From Candidatus Rifleibacteriota bacterium (GTDB lineage: Bacteria; Muiribacteriota; Ozemobacteria; Ozemobacterales; Ozemobacteraceae): a stretch of DNA of 64,000 nt. Made by a program: the position numbers and the translations under genes. Within the stretch, counting starts at the first letter, position 1; every line of letters begins with the position of its first letter. Of the stretch, positions 53,649 to 62,582 are shown piece by piece. Below the pieces are notes generated by a model. The model searched no databases. It saw only the letters and a list, made by a program, of their open reading frames with translations, and was not told where the DNA came from. The stretch spans positions 1,093 to 65,092 of the forward strand of contig JADFYG010000033.1 in NCBI GenBank assembly GCA_015233155.1. Reading direction: 5' to 3'.

Positions 53649-53680
53649 CCACAGATGAATACAGATTATAAGGAGTAAAT

Positions 53681-54868
53681 ATGGATTTTGATTGGACAAA
53701 CGATCAGATTGAATTTCGGAAAATGGCCAGAGATTTCGCGGAGCGCGAAATTCGACCAGTTGCCGCATGGATTGAGGGGCGGGATCAACCAAATGGGTTA
53801 GGAAACTTTCCCAGAGAGCTCCTTCAAAAAATGGGCAAAGCAGGGTTCATGAGTTGTCTTCATGACAAGGAGTTCGGAGGCAATGGAAAAGGGTTGCTGT
53901 ACGAATGTATTATCGCCGAAGAATTCGGAGCTGTCAGCCCTGCCGCTGAGCTGGCCCGACTGGTTTCATGCGCCCTTTTTGGAATGCCACTGGCAATGTT
54001 CGGAACGAAAGAGCAGAAAGCCGAATTTCTGCCAAAGATTCTGGCCGGAGAATTAATCGGCGCAATCGGAATTACCGAACCCAACGTGGGCTCAGATACT
54101 GCGGGAATGAAAACGACAGCTATACTCGATGGCGATACATGGGTAATAAACGGGGAAAAACGTTTCATTACGAATGGCAGTCAGGCCGATGTATTAAGCC
54201 TTTTTGCAATCACGGATCCAACAGTAAAAGCACATAAAGGAATGAGCACATTTCTTTTTGAAACGAAAACTCCCGGCTTTTCAGTAGTCAAGAATTATGA
54301 AATGCATGGTATGCATGGAATGCGTGTTTCTCATCTGGCTTTCAATAACTGCAGAATTCCCAGGCATCGCCTGCTTGGCCAGTTAAACCAGGGTTTCAAA
54401 CAGCTGATGATGGAACTCGACAAAGAGCGTATAGCCCTTGCGGCGGAATCTCTCGGCATGGGAAGAGCCTGCATTGAAGCCGCGCTGAAATTTTCGCAGG
54501 AAAGAGTGCAATTTGGTAAGCCAATTAAGGATTTCGAGGGAATATCCTTCAAAATTGCCGAAAATGCAACCTTGCTGGAAGCATCTCAACTGATGGTTCA
54601 TCGTGCAGCCTGTAAAGCCGACAAAAATTTACCTTGTACAAAAGAAGCCGCTATGGCGAAGCTTTTCGCATGCGATGAAGTCATCAGGATTTGTGACGAC
54701 TGCATCCAGATTCTTGGCGGAACCGGGTACACCTGCGATAGTTTCGTTGAACAATTTTACCGGGATGCGCGTCTGATGTCGATCGGCGGCGGAACTCGCG
54801 AAATCATGAAATATCTTATTTCCCGTGAAGTTTATTCACAAGCCGGCTATTCTTCAAAGGGCGCCTGA
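53681..54868 (+). CDS. Isovaleryl-CoA dehydrogenase-type acyl-CoA dehydrogenase
   Basis: This 395-residue flavoenzyme has GAIGITEPNVGSDTAGMKTT and a FITNGSQADVLSLFAITD region. At the usual catalytic site it reads LMSIGGGTREIMKYL, with no glutamate, but helix G carries LDKERIALAAE, where isovaleryl-CoA and long-chain dehydrogenases keep their catalytic Glu (LDLER in human IVD). That, and the link to MCC genes, supports isovaleryl-CoA oxidation to 3-methylcrotonyl-CoA. A ribosome-binding site (AAGGAG) precedes the ATG. Confidence 0.88.
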   Translation: MDFDWTNDQIEFRKMARDFAEREIRPVAAWIEGRDQPNGLGNFPRELLQKMGKAGFMSCLHDKEFGGNGKGLLYECIIAEEFGAVSPAAELARLVSCALFGMPLAMFGTKEQKAEFLPKILAGELIGAIGITEPNVGSDTAGMKTTAILDGDTWVINGEKRFITNGSQADVLSLFAITDPTVKAHKGMSTFLFETKTPGFSVVKNYEMHGMHGMRVSHLAFNNCRIPRHRLLGQLNQGFKQLMMELDKERIALAAESLGMGRACIEAALKFSQERVQFGKPIKDFEGISFKIAENATLLEASQLMVHRAACKADKNLPCTKEAAMAKLFACDEVIRICDDCIQILGGTGYTCDSFVEQFYRDARLMSIGGGTREIMKYLISREVYSQAGYSSKGA

Positions 54869-54877
54869 AAACATAAA

Positions 54878-55942
54878 ATGGAAACATTTGAATTGATGCA
54901 TGGAGCAGGCCTGGAACAGATCATCTTTTTCAGGGAAGATTCGGTTGATTTAAAAGCGGTTGTAGCCATTCACAATACTCTCCTCGGGCCTGCGATCGGT
55001 GGTATACGGGTAATGGATTATCCAGACCAGGAAAGCATGTTGAAGGATGCTACAGAGCTGGCACGCGAGATGACCCTGCGCACTGGTCTTTCCGACTGCG
55101 ACTTCGGAGGAGGCAGCGCCATACTCTGCGGAAACTCCAGGAAGGGCGAAGCTTATTTCCGGGCTTTCGGAAGATTTATCAATCGTCTGGCCGGCCAGTT
55201 CTATGCCATCATGGAAGTCGGAACAGACAGCAAGGATTTGAAACACATCAAAAGAGAAACAAACTACGTACTGGCGCTTCCCGAAGCTTTCGGAGGTATC
55301 GCCGACCCTACCAGCATTACTGCCCAGGGTCTTCTTCACGGTATCAGGGCCACTGCAAAAATAGTCTTCGGACAATCAAGTCTGGAAAATGTCACTTGTT
55401 TAGTGCAAGGTGCCGGGCGAATTGGAAGCAACATAGTCGAGCTGCTCGTCCAGGCAAAGGCAAAACTTCTGGTCAGCGATAAAAATTACGACAGGATCAA
55501 GAACATCCAGGACCGCTATCCCGAAGTGTCCATGGTCCGCCCCGAGGAAGTCGTGGATACAAAGTGCGATTTGATCGTTCCGTGTGCTCTCGGAAATCTG
55601 GTTAATTCCCAGACTGTAGAACGCCTTAAATGTCGTGCTATCGCAGGTGGTGCCAGTAATATAATTCCGGATATGGAAACCGGCGAGCTTCTGCACAAAC
55701 ACAATATCCTGTATACACCTCATTTTTTAATTGATTCAGGAGAAGTAATTCAGGCTGATTATGAGTTGAAAAAGCGTTCACGCACTCTCCTGCAATCCGC
55801 AATCGGAGAGATTTACGGACGCACCCTTGAGCTTCTTGAATCGGCAAGGGAGAACAGGGAACCGCCTGTCAAAACAGCGTTGAGATTGGCAACAGAACGT
55901 TTCGCCAATATAGGCAGTATCGGCCGCCGGATTTCCATCTGA
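54878..55942 (+). CDS. Leucine dehydrogenase homolog lacking catalytic lysines
   Basis: This 354-residue protein aligns end to end with leucine/valine/phenylalanine dehydrogenases (LKAVVAIHNTLLGPAIGGIRV, RAFGRFINRL, DCDLIVPCALGN-like block, HFLIDSGEVIQADYEL). The active-site signature is changed: MTLRTGLSDCDFGGGSAI replaces the MTYKNAAAGLNLGGGKTV of Bacillus LeuDH. The substrate lysine 68 is Arg and the catalytic lysine 80 is Ser, with the same numbering. The later catalytic Asp (ITAEDVGT) appears as Glu (AIMEVGT). The NAD loop is VQGAGRIGSN. It is unlikely to be a normal deaminating dehydrogenase; it may be a sensor, a scaffold or a new enzyme. Confidence 0.88.
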   Translation: METFELMHGAGLEQIIFFREDSVDLKAVVAIHNTLLGPAIGGIRVMDYPDQESMLKDATELAREMTLRTGLSDCDFGGGSAILCGNSRKGEAYFRAFGRFINRLAGQFYAIMEVGTDSKDLKHIKRETNYVLALPEAFGGIADPTSITAQGLLHGIRATAKIVFGQSSLENVTCLVQGAGRIGSNIVELLVQAKAKLLVSDKNYDRIKNIQDRYPEVSMVRPEEVVDTKCDLIVPCALGNLVNSQTVERLKCRAIAGGASNIIPDMETGELLHKHNILYTPHFLIDSGEVIQADYELKKRSRTLLQSAIGEIYGRTLELLESARENREPPVKTALRLATERFANIGSIGRRISI

Positions 55943-55959
55943 GAAAAGACGAAGTAAAC

Positions 55960-57966
55960 ATGAAAAGCAGTAAGAGTTTCCTTATTCTCGTTATAAATCC
56001 TGGTTCTACCTCCACAAAAATCGGAATCTTCGAAGATGAACTCTGCAAGTCTGAAAAGATACTTCGACATAGTTCCACCGAGCTGGAGAAATTCGAGAAA
56101 ATATGGGATCAATATGAGTTTCGTAAGCGGGAAATTCTGGCTTTTCTGAAGTCTACCAACGTCGATCTTACTAAATTTCATTGCGTCGTAGGACGCGGTG
56201 GGCCGCTTAAACCAATAGAAAGCGGCACATATCGCGTCGATGAAAGAATGATCAACGACCTGCGATGCGGTATCCAGGGGCAACACGCTTCAAATCTCGG
56301 CGGTGTCCTCGCCTATGGCATAGGCTGGGATTATTCCATCCCCTCCTTCATTGTCGATCCTATTTCAGTCGATGAATTGGAGCCTGTTTCACGTTACTCC
56401 GGCATTGCCGAAATCCCTCGATACAGCCTGGTTCACGCACTCAATATCAAGGCTACGGCAAGAAAAGTCGCCAGGGATATCAAACGCCCGCTTGAAGATT
56501 TGAATCTCATCGTCGCACATCTGGGCGGCGGAATCACCGTCGCCGCGCTGAAAAAAGGGCGCATTGTCGATGTAAATAACGGACTTTGCGAGGGACCTTT
56601 CACTCCGGAACGTTCCGGGTCAGTGCCCCTGATTCCGCTCGTCGAAATGTGTTTCTCCGGGAAATACGACAAAAAGAGTATATTGAAGAAAATTGTCGGG
56701 AAGGGCGGACTGACAAGTTATCTCAATACAAACAGCTGCGCGGAAGTCGAAGCGCTCATCCGCGCAGGCAACACCCGCGCAAAGATCATTTTTGAAGCGA
56801 TGGCCTACCAGATTTCCACTGAAATCGGCGCCCGAGCAGTGACACTTTTCGGAAAAGTCGATGGAATCATTCTGACTGGTGGCATGGCTCATTCCGCTAT
56901 GCTTACCAACCTGATCGAGGAACGTTGTTCTTTTCTGGGAAACGTTCAGCGTTACCCGGGGGAGGACGAATTGGAAGCCCTTGCCCTGGGCGGACTTCGC
57001 GTCCTTCGCGGAGAAGAGGCGGCCAAAACATACGATGCGAAAAAGAAAAGTATCGGTATTTTCTTCTCCGAGAATCTCCAGGAATATGATCTGGCAATAC
57101 AAGCCCTTGAAAGGGAGTTGCGTGAGCACGGGTATAGATTCCGGCAGAGCGACGAAAATCTGGAGATCATCGTTCGCAACGCCCACGGGAATACAGCCAT
57201 TATGCATGACGCCGCGGAGGAATTCCTTGCACGAAATGTCGATCTTGTCGTTTCTATAGGCTCCCCGGCCGCGGCCGCCACAAAGTTGTATTTGAAAGGG
57301 CATGTGATTCCCGTAATCTGCGTTGCCTGCTTCGACCCGGTGGTCATGGGGTTGGCTGAGAGTTATGCGGGGTCCGGCAACAATATTGCGGGCAACTGTT
57401 ATCGAATCGATATCGAGAATCAGATCAAAGAAGGGCTGTGCCCATTGATCCCGGGTCTGAAACGTTTAGGTGTAATTTATAAATCAGGAGAATTACAGTC
57501 AGAGATCCAACTGGACGAAACCAGGGAAGTGGGACAGAAATTGGGATTCGAAGTGATTTGTTTCGATTGCCAGACTCCCGAGGATCTGACCAGCGGCGCC
57601 GTATTTTTCCGCAAGCAGCTGGTTCAGGCTGTTTTCCTCGCATCCGACACAACTGCTGCCGGAGCAACCGAGCAACATTTAATGCCCTTGACCGAAAAAA
57701 TTCCGACTCTCTGCGCCCTCGAATCGACAGTAAAAAAGGGGGGGCTTGTCGGGCGGGTTGCCGACTGGGACTCTCTATGCAAAGACTCGGTCGGAATCGG
57801 CCTGGACATCCTGGAAGGTGCAGCTCCCGCAAAAATCCCGATCTCTCGAAATCCGAATGCAAGAACGATAATCAATCTTCGCACGGCTAAGATGCTCGGA
57901 ATCAAACCCTCAGAAGAATTCATGAAATCCGCGGAAGAAAAACTGTTCGCAGACGTGGAGCAATAG
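55960..57966 (+). CDS. Butyrate kinase fused to an ABC-type substrate-binding-like domain
   Basis: This 668-residue protein is two families in one frame. Residues ~1-360 are a butyrate/branched-chain fatty acid kinase (LVINPGSTSTKIGIFED, VGRGGPLKPIESGTY, IVAHLGGGITVAALKKGRIV, GIILTGGMAHS), which makes ATP from an acyl-phosphate. Residues ~370-668 match the TrpX/ABC_sub_bind fold (NVDLVVSIGSPAAAATKLYLK, DPVVMGLAESYAGSGNNIAGN, LIPGLKRLGVIYKSGE), normally an exported amino-acid-binding protein. No signal peptide or membrane helix is present, so the binding domain must be cytosolic and may regulate the kinase. It starts 17 bases after the dehydrogenase homolog. Confidence 0.88.
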   Translation: MKSSKSFLILVINPGSTSTKIGIFEDELCKSEKILRHSSTELEKFEKIWDQYEFRKREILAFLKSTNVDLTKFHCVVGRGGPLKPIESGTYRVDERMINDLRCGIQGQHASNLGGVLAYGIGWDYSIPSFIVDPISVDELEPVSRYSGIAEIPRYSLVHALNIKATARKVARDIKRPLEDLNLIVAHLGGGITVAALKKGRIVDVNNGLCEGPFTPERSGSVPLIPLVEMCFSGKYDKKSILKKIVGKGGLTSYLNTNSCAEVEALIRAGNTRAKIIFEAMAYQISTEIGARAVTLFGKVDGIILTGGMAHSAMLTNLIEERCSFLGNVQRYPGEDELEALALGGLRVLRGEEAAKTYDAKKKSIGIFFSENLQEYDLAIQALERELREHGYRFRQSDENLEIIVRNAHGNTAIMHDAAEEFLARNVDLVVSIGSPAAAATKLYLKGHVIPVICVACFDPVVMGLAESYAGSGNNIAGNCYRIDIENQIKEGLCPLIPGLKRLGVIYKSGELQSEIQLDETREVGQKLGFEVICFDCQTPEDLTSGAVFFRKQLVQAVFLASDTTAAGATEQHLMPLTEKIPTLCALESTVKKGGLVGRVADWDSLCKDSVGIGLDILEGAAPAKIPISRNPNARTIINLRTAKMLGIKPSEEFMKSAEEKLFADVEQ

Positions 57967-57970
57967 GCGC

Positions 57971-59224
57971 ATGCTGAAAAATCCACGAACACCCCAGCAA
58001 AAATCGCCCATACCGGTGATTTTGACCGGGAAAAAGTGGGCTCCTTCAACCGAAGGTTCAACCAAATCAGGTAAGAATTATGGATATATTGTCGTCGTTA
58101 TTTTTTGTCTTGCCGCCTTTCTGCTCTGGCGGATATTTTCAGGAGGAGCTCCGACACAAGCCGTCATAACGCCAATTGCCGCGCCTCAAACCGCTTCACC
58201 AACCATTGCCTCTGCTTCTGTCACAGACAAGGCTATTTCGACTCCGCTCCCGGACAGGATAGCTTCAGCTACAATAACGGAGAAGACGGCTTCGGCTACG
58301 ATCCAGGACAAGATAGCCTCAGCTTCGATTCCAGGCAGCATAACCTCGACTCTGCTCTCAGACAAGATCGCCTCGGCTAAGATTCCGGACAAAACAGCCT
58401 CAACGCCGATACAAGTTAATATTGCATCGATGACAATCCCGCCAATGGTTGCAGTGCCCGTGGCCAGCCATGTTATGCATGTAAAAACAGATAACCAGGA
58501 TATTTCGGGCGTTCCATCACTGAAGAGGCATTCCAGACTTCTCATGGGCTTGCGGCCGGTTCTTCAGGCTGACGGTTGGAAGATCACATGGGTTAGCCGT
58601 AAAAAGGGAGTCTCGTGCAGAAACGACGCAGGGAGTTCCCTTATCATCATCCCCGGGAATAAACGGGCTATCTTGAATGGAAAGCCTCTCTATTCGAGTG
58701 AAAAGCCACTCGTCACAAAAAACGGGCAGCTTTTCGTTTCCATAGAACTGTTGAATGATATCCTTGATGGCAGACTTTCCATAGTCGGCGGTCGCTCGTC
58801 TCGTGAACTGAAAGTTCGTCTGGCCGCGACAAAAACAAATGCTGGCACCGACATGCAGGCATCGAAAAATATATTGTCTGCAACCAGAGAACTGTCCGGA
58901 ATTACCGCCGTTCGACGGAAAGGGCACCTCATGATCAGTCTTCGTCAGGTCCTTGAGGCCGATGGCTGGACGATTACCTGGAAAGACATGAAAATGGGCG
59001 CGATGTGTAATAAAGGTGATTCCCGGGTCTTTGCTGTTGCCCCCGGGAAAATCAAAAGTAAGCTGAATGATACGACGATCAGAAACAGGCGGACTCCAAT
59101 CATCCATCGTAAACGTCTTCTTGTTGCCGCGACCACTCTTGAAAAGGTGTTGGAATGCAGGATTACCCTGCTAAGCTTCAGCAGAAAGTCTCATGAGGCC
59201 GAAATCCGGCTTTCCGGTGGCTAG
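57971..59224 (+). CDS. Membrane-anchored stalk protein with two copper-amine-oxidase-N-like domains
   Basis: This 417-residue protein has a short cytosolic N-terminus, one membrane helix (YIVVVIFCLAAFLLWRIF) and a Ser/Thr/Ala-rich stalk of imperfect ~11-residue repeats (IASATITEKTA, SATIQDKIASA, SIPGSITS, LLSDKIASA, KIPDKTAST). Two related domains follow, each of the Cu_amine_oxidN1 type (RPVLQADGWKITWVSRKKGV and RQVLEADGWTITWKDMKMGA). These usually serve as envelope-binding modules. It starts 4 bases after the kinase fusion; a functional link is doubtful. Confidence 0.65.
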   Translation: MLKNPRTPQQKSPIPVILTGKKWAPSTEGSTKSGKNYGYIVVVIFCLAAFLLWRIFSGGAPTQAVITPIAAPQTASPTIASASVTDKAISTPLPDRIASATITEKTASATIQDKIASASIPGSITSTLLSDKIASAKIPDKTASTPIQVNIASMTIPPMVAVPVASHVMHVKTDNQDISGVPSLKRHSRLLMGLRPVLQADGWKITWVSRKKGVSCRNDAGSSLIIIPGNKRAILNGKPLYSSEKPLVTKNGQLFVSIELLNDILDGRLSIVGGRSSRELKVRLAATKTNAGTDMQASKNILSATRELSGITAVRRKGHLMISLRQVLEADGWTITWKDMKMGAMCNKGDSRVFAVAPGKIKSKLNDTTIRNRRTPIIHRKRLLVAATTLEKVLECRITLLSFSRKSHEAEIRLSGG

Positions 59225-59269
59225 TTTCCAGCTGTTAATTATTAGATTGTTATATAAAGAGGTCTTTAA

Positions 59270-60337
59270 ATGTCCATAACCGGGTCAAACAGTGTTCCAA
59301 AGGATGATCAGATTATATCCATCCCCCGGAATCTTCTTTCCGGTGTTTTTAACCAGGTTTCCTACAGAAAGGATGGCCAGGAAGTAGAAGTTTTTTTTCA
59401 ATTCCTCATTCCCCCCGCGGATGATTGGAACACTGTCGTTGCAATCGATTCCAGCGAATCCATGCGGCCTCTTTTTGGAAAATCATTGATTGGAGACATC
59501 CCGCTTTCAGTTCAGGAGCGATACCATAGACAGAATCTCGTTATTGAAGAAACACGTGATGGATGCTCCCTTCTCCTTTATAAGCCCGAAGCCTACGAAG
59601 ACGCAGTTGCCAATGGCTTTTTGAAGTGGACTGACAATGAGATCGAGCCGAAAGCCCGGGAGATTATTGACTTCCTCGGAACACATATCGATGCCCGGAA
59701 ATCATGCAATCTTATGTACTGGGGCTGTGAAAAAAAACCTGGTTGGGTTGATACAGGTGAAATCAAGATTGAAGACTGCAATCGGGTCACAATCTCAGGC
59801 CCCGATACCTTCGGAACTGACTCCAGATTACTTCCAATTTTGAAATATCTTGTAGGCAGACTGAGTGTTGTTAAAAGAAGCATGGTCGTGATTTTGACCG
59901 ATGGCCTTTTTTCAGATGCTGAAGATGTAAAAACCTACTGCAGCAATCTGGCAATACTCATCAAGGCCAAAGAGCGGAATTTCATGAAATTAGTACTCAT
60001 CGGCATAGGAAAAAACATAGATAAAAAAGCGATGGCTTCATTTAATGACATGAAAATCGGACCGACTACGGAACTATGGGATTGTAGAATGGCTGAAGAC
60101 ATCAGTGAAATGTCTGAGATCTTCGTCGGAGATATATCTGATGAAAAAATCCTTGCCCCACGAGCCGTGGTTTTCGACTCAAAGGGAAACGTCGTAAAGG
60201 AATTTCCGGATGGGCTTCCGGCAAAGGGTTCCTTCAGAATGCCCATTGAAGAAACCTCTTTTACTTTCCAGATTTTCCCAAGTAACAAGAAAATCCAGCA
60301 ATCTCTCTTGATGTCCTTCAGAAAAAGCCTTATCTGA
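59270..60337 (+). CDS. von Willebrand factor A-domain protein
   Basis: This 355-residue protein has a vWA domain with an intact MIDAS: DSSES at residues 60-64 and MVVILTDGLFSD later. After it comes a beta-rich C-terminal part (APRAVVFDSKGNVVKEFPDGL) with an immunoglobulin-like look. No signal peptide is visible, so it is probably cytosolic. Such proteins often work with AAA+ ATPases or in complex assembly, but no partner is identified. AGAGG precedes the ATG by 8-10 bases. Confidence 0.75.
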   Translation: MSITGSNSVPKDDQIISIPRNLLSGVFNQVSYRKDGQEVEVFFQFLIPPADDWNTVVAIDSSESMRPLFGKSLIGDIPLSVQERYHRQNLVIEETRDGCSLLLYKPEAYEDAVANGFLKWTDNEIEPKAREIIDFLGTHIDARKSCNLMYWGCEKKPGWVDTGEIKIEDCNRVTISGPDTFGTDSRLLPILKYLVGRLSVVKRSMVVILTDGLFSDAEDVKTYCSNLAILIKAKERNFMKLVLIGIGKNIDKKAMASFNDMKIGPTTELWDCRMAEDISEMSEIFVGDISDEKILAPRAVVFDSKGNVVKEFPDGLPAKGSFRMPIEETSFTFQIFPSNKKIQQSLLMSFRKSLI

Positions 60338-60363
60338 GTTTAACGAGTCTCGGTCACGCTGAC

Positions 60364-60429
60364 AGGTAGGGCGCGACGGCCCGGCGCGCCGTATCAAAAA
60401 GCGGCGGGCCCGGCGGTCCCGCCCTACCT
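60364..60429. repeat. Long imperfect REP-like hairpin
   Basis: AGGTAGGGC and GCCCTACCT bracket a second, GC-rich imperfect arm pair (GCGACGGCCCGGCGCGCCG against its near-complement, four mismatches) around the loop TATCAAAAAG, giving a stem of about 28 bp. It lies between the convergent vWA and Fe-S oxidoreductase genes and its last base is the first of the latter's stop codon. It may act as a bidirectional terminator. Confidence 0.65.
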
Positions 60430-62579
60430 CAGAGAAGGCTGTCGCGAAGCAGCTCCGCGATATCCTTGGTCGGCATGTTATCCCGGTTCGCTGCTTTAAC
60501 GCCATCGTCAAGCATGGTCAGACAGTATGGACACGCTGAAACAATGCAATTGGCACCTGTATCGAGGCACTCTTTCGCGCGGAGCACGTTGATTTTCTCG
60601 CCTTCGGTTTCTTCCATCCACATGCGACCTCCGCCGGCTCCGCAACAGAAGCTGCGATCGAGGTTGCGGGGCATTTCTAGAGCGGGATTTCCGGTGGCGG
60701 CTTTTATCAACTCTCTTGGACTTTCATAAATTTTGTTGTACCGGCCAAGATAACATGAGTCATGGAATGCAACACGCGTCAGGGCATTGTTCGGATTCGC
60801 AGGTATCTGAAGCCTGCCTTCTTCCAGAAGTTTCGGCAAAAGCTCGGAGTGATGTACAACTTCATATTGGCCGCCAAAATCCGAATACTCGTTTTTCAAA
60901 GTATTGAAACAATGCGGACAGAGTGTAATGATTTTTTTGACTTTCAATTCCTTGAAAAGCTCGATATTGGTTTCCACCGCAGCCTGAAAAAGGCCTTCCT
61001 CGCCCATGCGCCGCGCGGTTTCTCCACAGCATTTTTCATCCTTGCCGAGAATGCCGTAAGATACTCCTGCCTTGTCGAGCAATTCACACAATGCATTGGC
61101 GACCTTCATATTCCTGGCATCGAAGGAGCCCGCACAACCGACATACAGGAGCCATTCGATATCTTCCGATTCGCCGAATGTGCGAATACTGCGTCCTTTG
61201 GCCCAATCGCCGCGCTGCTGCCAGCCGATTCCCCATGGATTTGAATTGCGCTGCACATTCTTCAGGAAACTCTTCACCTGCGGAGAATATGATTTCAACA
61301 TCAAAGTCAGATAGCGACGCATTTCAAAAATTTTATTCGTGTGCTCGATATAAAAAGGACAATGCTCAATGCAATAGCCGCAACTTGTACAAGCCCAGAT
61401 GACATCCTCACTGATGGCTTCTCCAACAAGTACTTTTACTTCTGAGGCAGGCGGTCCCGCCGCTACCATTGGTTGTGCAACGTCAGCGGTTTTCTCTTCA
61501 GGCTCTGCGAGTTTGATGAAACCTTCTTTTACAAGCAATTCTCTCTCAGACCGTGGAATCGGAACAGAGAGTCCCTTTTCGAGTATATATTGAAAAATAA
61601 GGGAACTCTTCGTCGCTTTCAGTTCCGGCCCGCGTGACAACAGATAATTCTTCAGATCGGCAATGAGGAATTTCGGATTCAACGCCTTTCCGGAGCGGGC
61701 CGCCGGACAATTTTCCATGCAGCGACCGCATTCAACGCAGGCAAAAAGATCTAACAGCTGCTTCCACGTATAATCTTCAATTTTTTCAACGCCGAAACTC
61801 TCGGAATTTTCGATATCGATCTTCGTCATACGGCCTTTGGGCCCGATATTCCGAAAATACTCGTTGAAAGCGCAGGCAATCAAATGCATGTGCTTTGAAC
61901 GCGGAATATATACAAGAAAGCTGAGAATGAGCAGAAGATGTCCCCACCACGCCACCCAATAAAGAACATGCAGAACGGAGCCTGAAAAACCAACAAAATA
62001 ATGTGAAAGAAAAGAACCTATCACAGCCCAATTCTGATAGGACAACGTAAACGGGGCGGCGGCAAATCGAAAGACATCGATAAAAAGAGCACAGGTCACG
62101 ATACATGTTATGAGCAGTATAATGACGGTGGCGTCTGACGATGAGCGTTCAAGTCTGTCAGGCCTGATTACATAGCGTCGATATGCCGCCATCGCCAGTC
62201 CGCAATAAACCAGAATGCAGAAAATGTCTTTCCCGAAAGAAACCAGGCCATACAAAGAAGAGTCCATGACTCCCCACATAAGAGACGGCGCCAGATACTC
62301 GCTGAAAAGGAAAATGTTTCCAATACCTAAAACCATGAAGCCGTAGAATATGAAAATATGGAGTATGCCCGGATAAGGCTCGCGTAACAGGGCGGAATGC
62401 ATGACGACATTCCGTATGACTCCGGTGGCGCGTTCCAAGGGCTGGTCAAGGCGCGAATCAGGTCTTCCCCGGGCAAGAAGACTGATTCTTCCGTATAAGG
62501 CGCTGGCGAACAGCCAAAGAGAAATACCCCATAAGATAAAAAAAACAGTGAACCCTACGGCTCCGTTCATTGCCCACAT
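60429..62579 (-). CDS. ETF:(methyl)menaquinone oxidoreductase-type membrane Fe-S protein
   Basis: This 716-residue protein has an N-terminal NarI-like membrane domain of about six helices with histidines for heme b, then two [4Fe-4S] motifs (CVECGRCMENCP and CTSCGYCIEHCPF), and a C-terminal pair of CCG domains (KCCGETARRMGEEG and CCGAGGGRMWME). This layout matches the EMO proteins that take electrons from ETF and reduce menaquinone. The adjacent etfAB genes on the same strand, 3 bases away, support this. It would link acyl-CoA oxidation to the bc/oxidase chain. Confidence 0.9.
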   Translation of the reverse strand: MWAMNGAVGFTVFFILWGISLWLFASALYGRISLLARGRPDSRLDQPLERATGVIRNVVMHSALLREPYPGILHIFIFYGFMVLGIGNIFLFSEYLAPSLMWGVMDSSLYGLVSFGKDIFCILVYCGLAMAAYRRYVIRPDRLERSSSDATVIILLITCIVTCALFIDVFRFAAAPFTLSYQNWAVIGSFLSHYFVGFSGSVLHVLYWVAWWGHLLLILSFLVYIPRSKHMHLIACAFNEYFRNIGPKGRMTKIDIENSESFGVEKIEDYTWKQLLDLFACVECGRCMENCPAARSGKALNPKFLIADLKNYLLSRGPELKATKSSLIFQYILEKGLSVPIPRSERELLVKEGFIKLAEPEEKTADVAQPMVAAGPPASEVKVLVGEAISEDVIWACTSCGYCIEHCPFYIEHTNKIFEMRRYLTLMLKSYSPQVKSFLKNVQRNSNPWGIGWQQRGDWAKGRSIRTFGESEDIEWLLYVGCAGSFDARNMKVANALCELLDKAGVSYGILGKDEKCCGETARRMGEEGLFQAAVETNIELFKELKVKKIITLCPHCFNTLKNEYSDFGGQYEVVHHSELLPKLLEEGRLQIPANPNNALTRVAFHDSCYLGRYNKIYESPRELIKAATGNPALEMPRNLDRSFCCGAGGGRMWMEETEGEKINVLRAKECLDTGANCIVSACPYCLTMLDDGVKAANRDNMPTKDIAELLRDSLL

Positions 62580-62582
62580 TAT

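Noticed and set aside
54878-55942. Pseudogene status for the leucine dehydrogenase homolog
   Set aside because: The frame is intact, full length and tightly packed in the operon; changes are confined to active-site residues.
58105-58545. Alternative-frame ORFs inside the repeat stalk gene
   Set aside because: Repetitive DNA keeps other frames open; these lack start signals and recognisable products.
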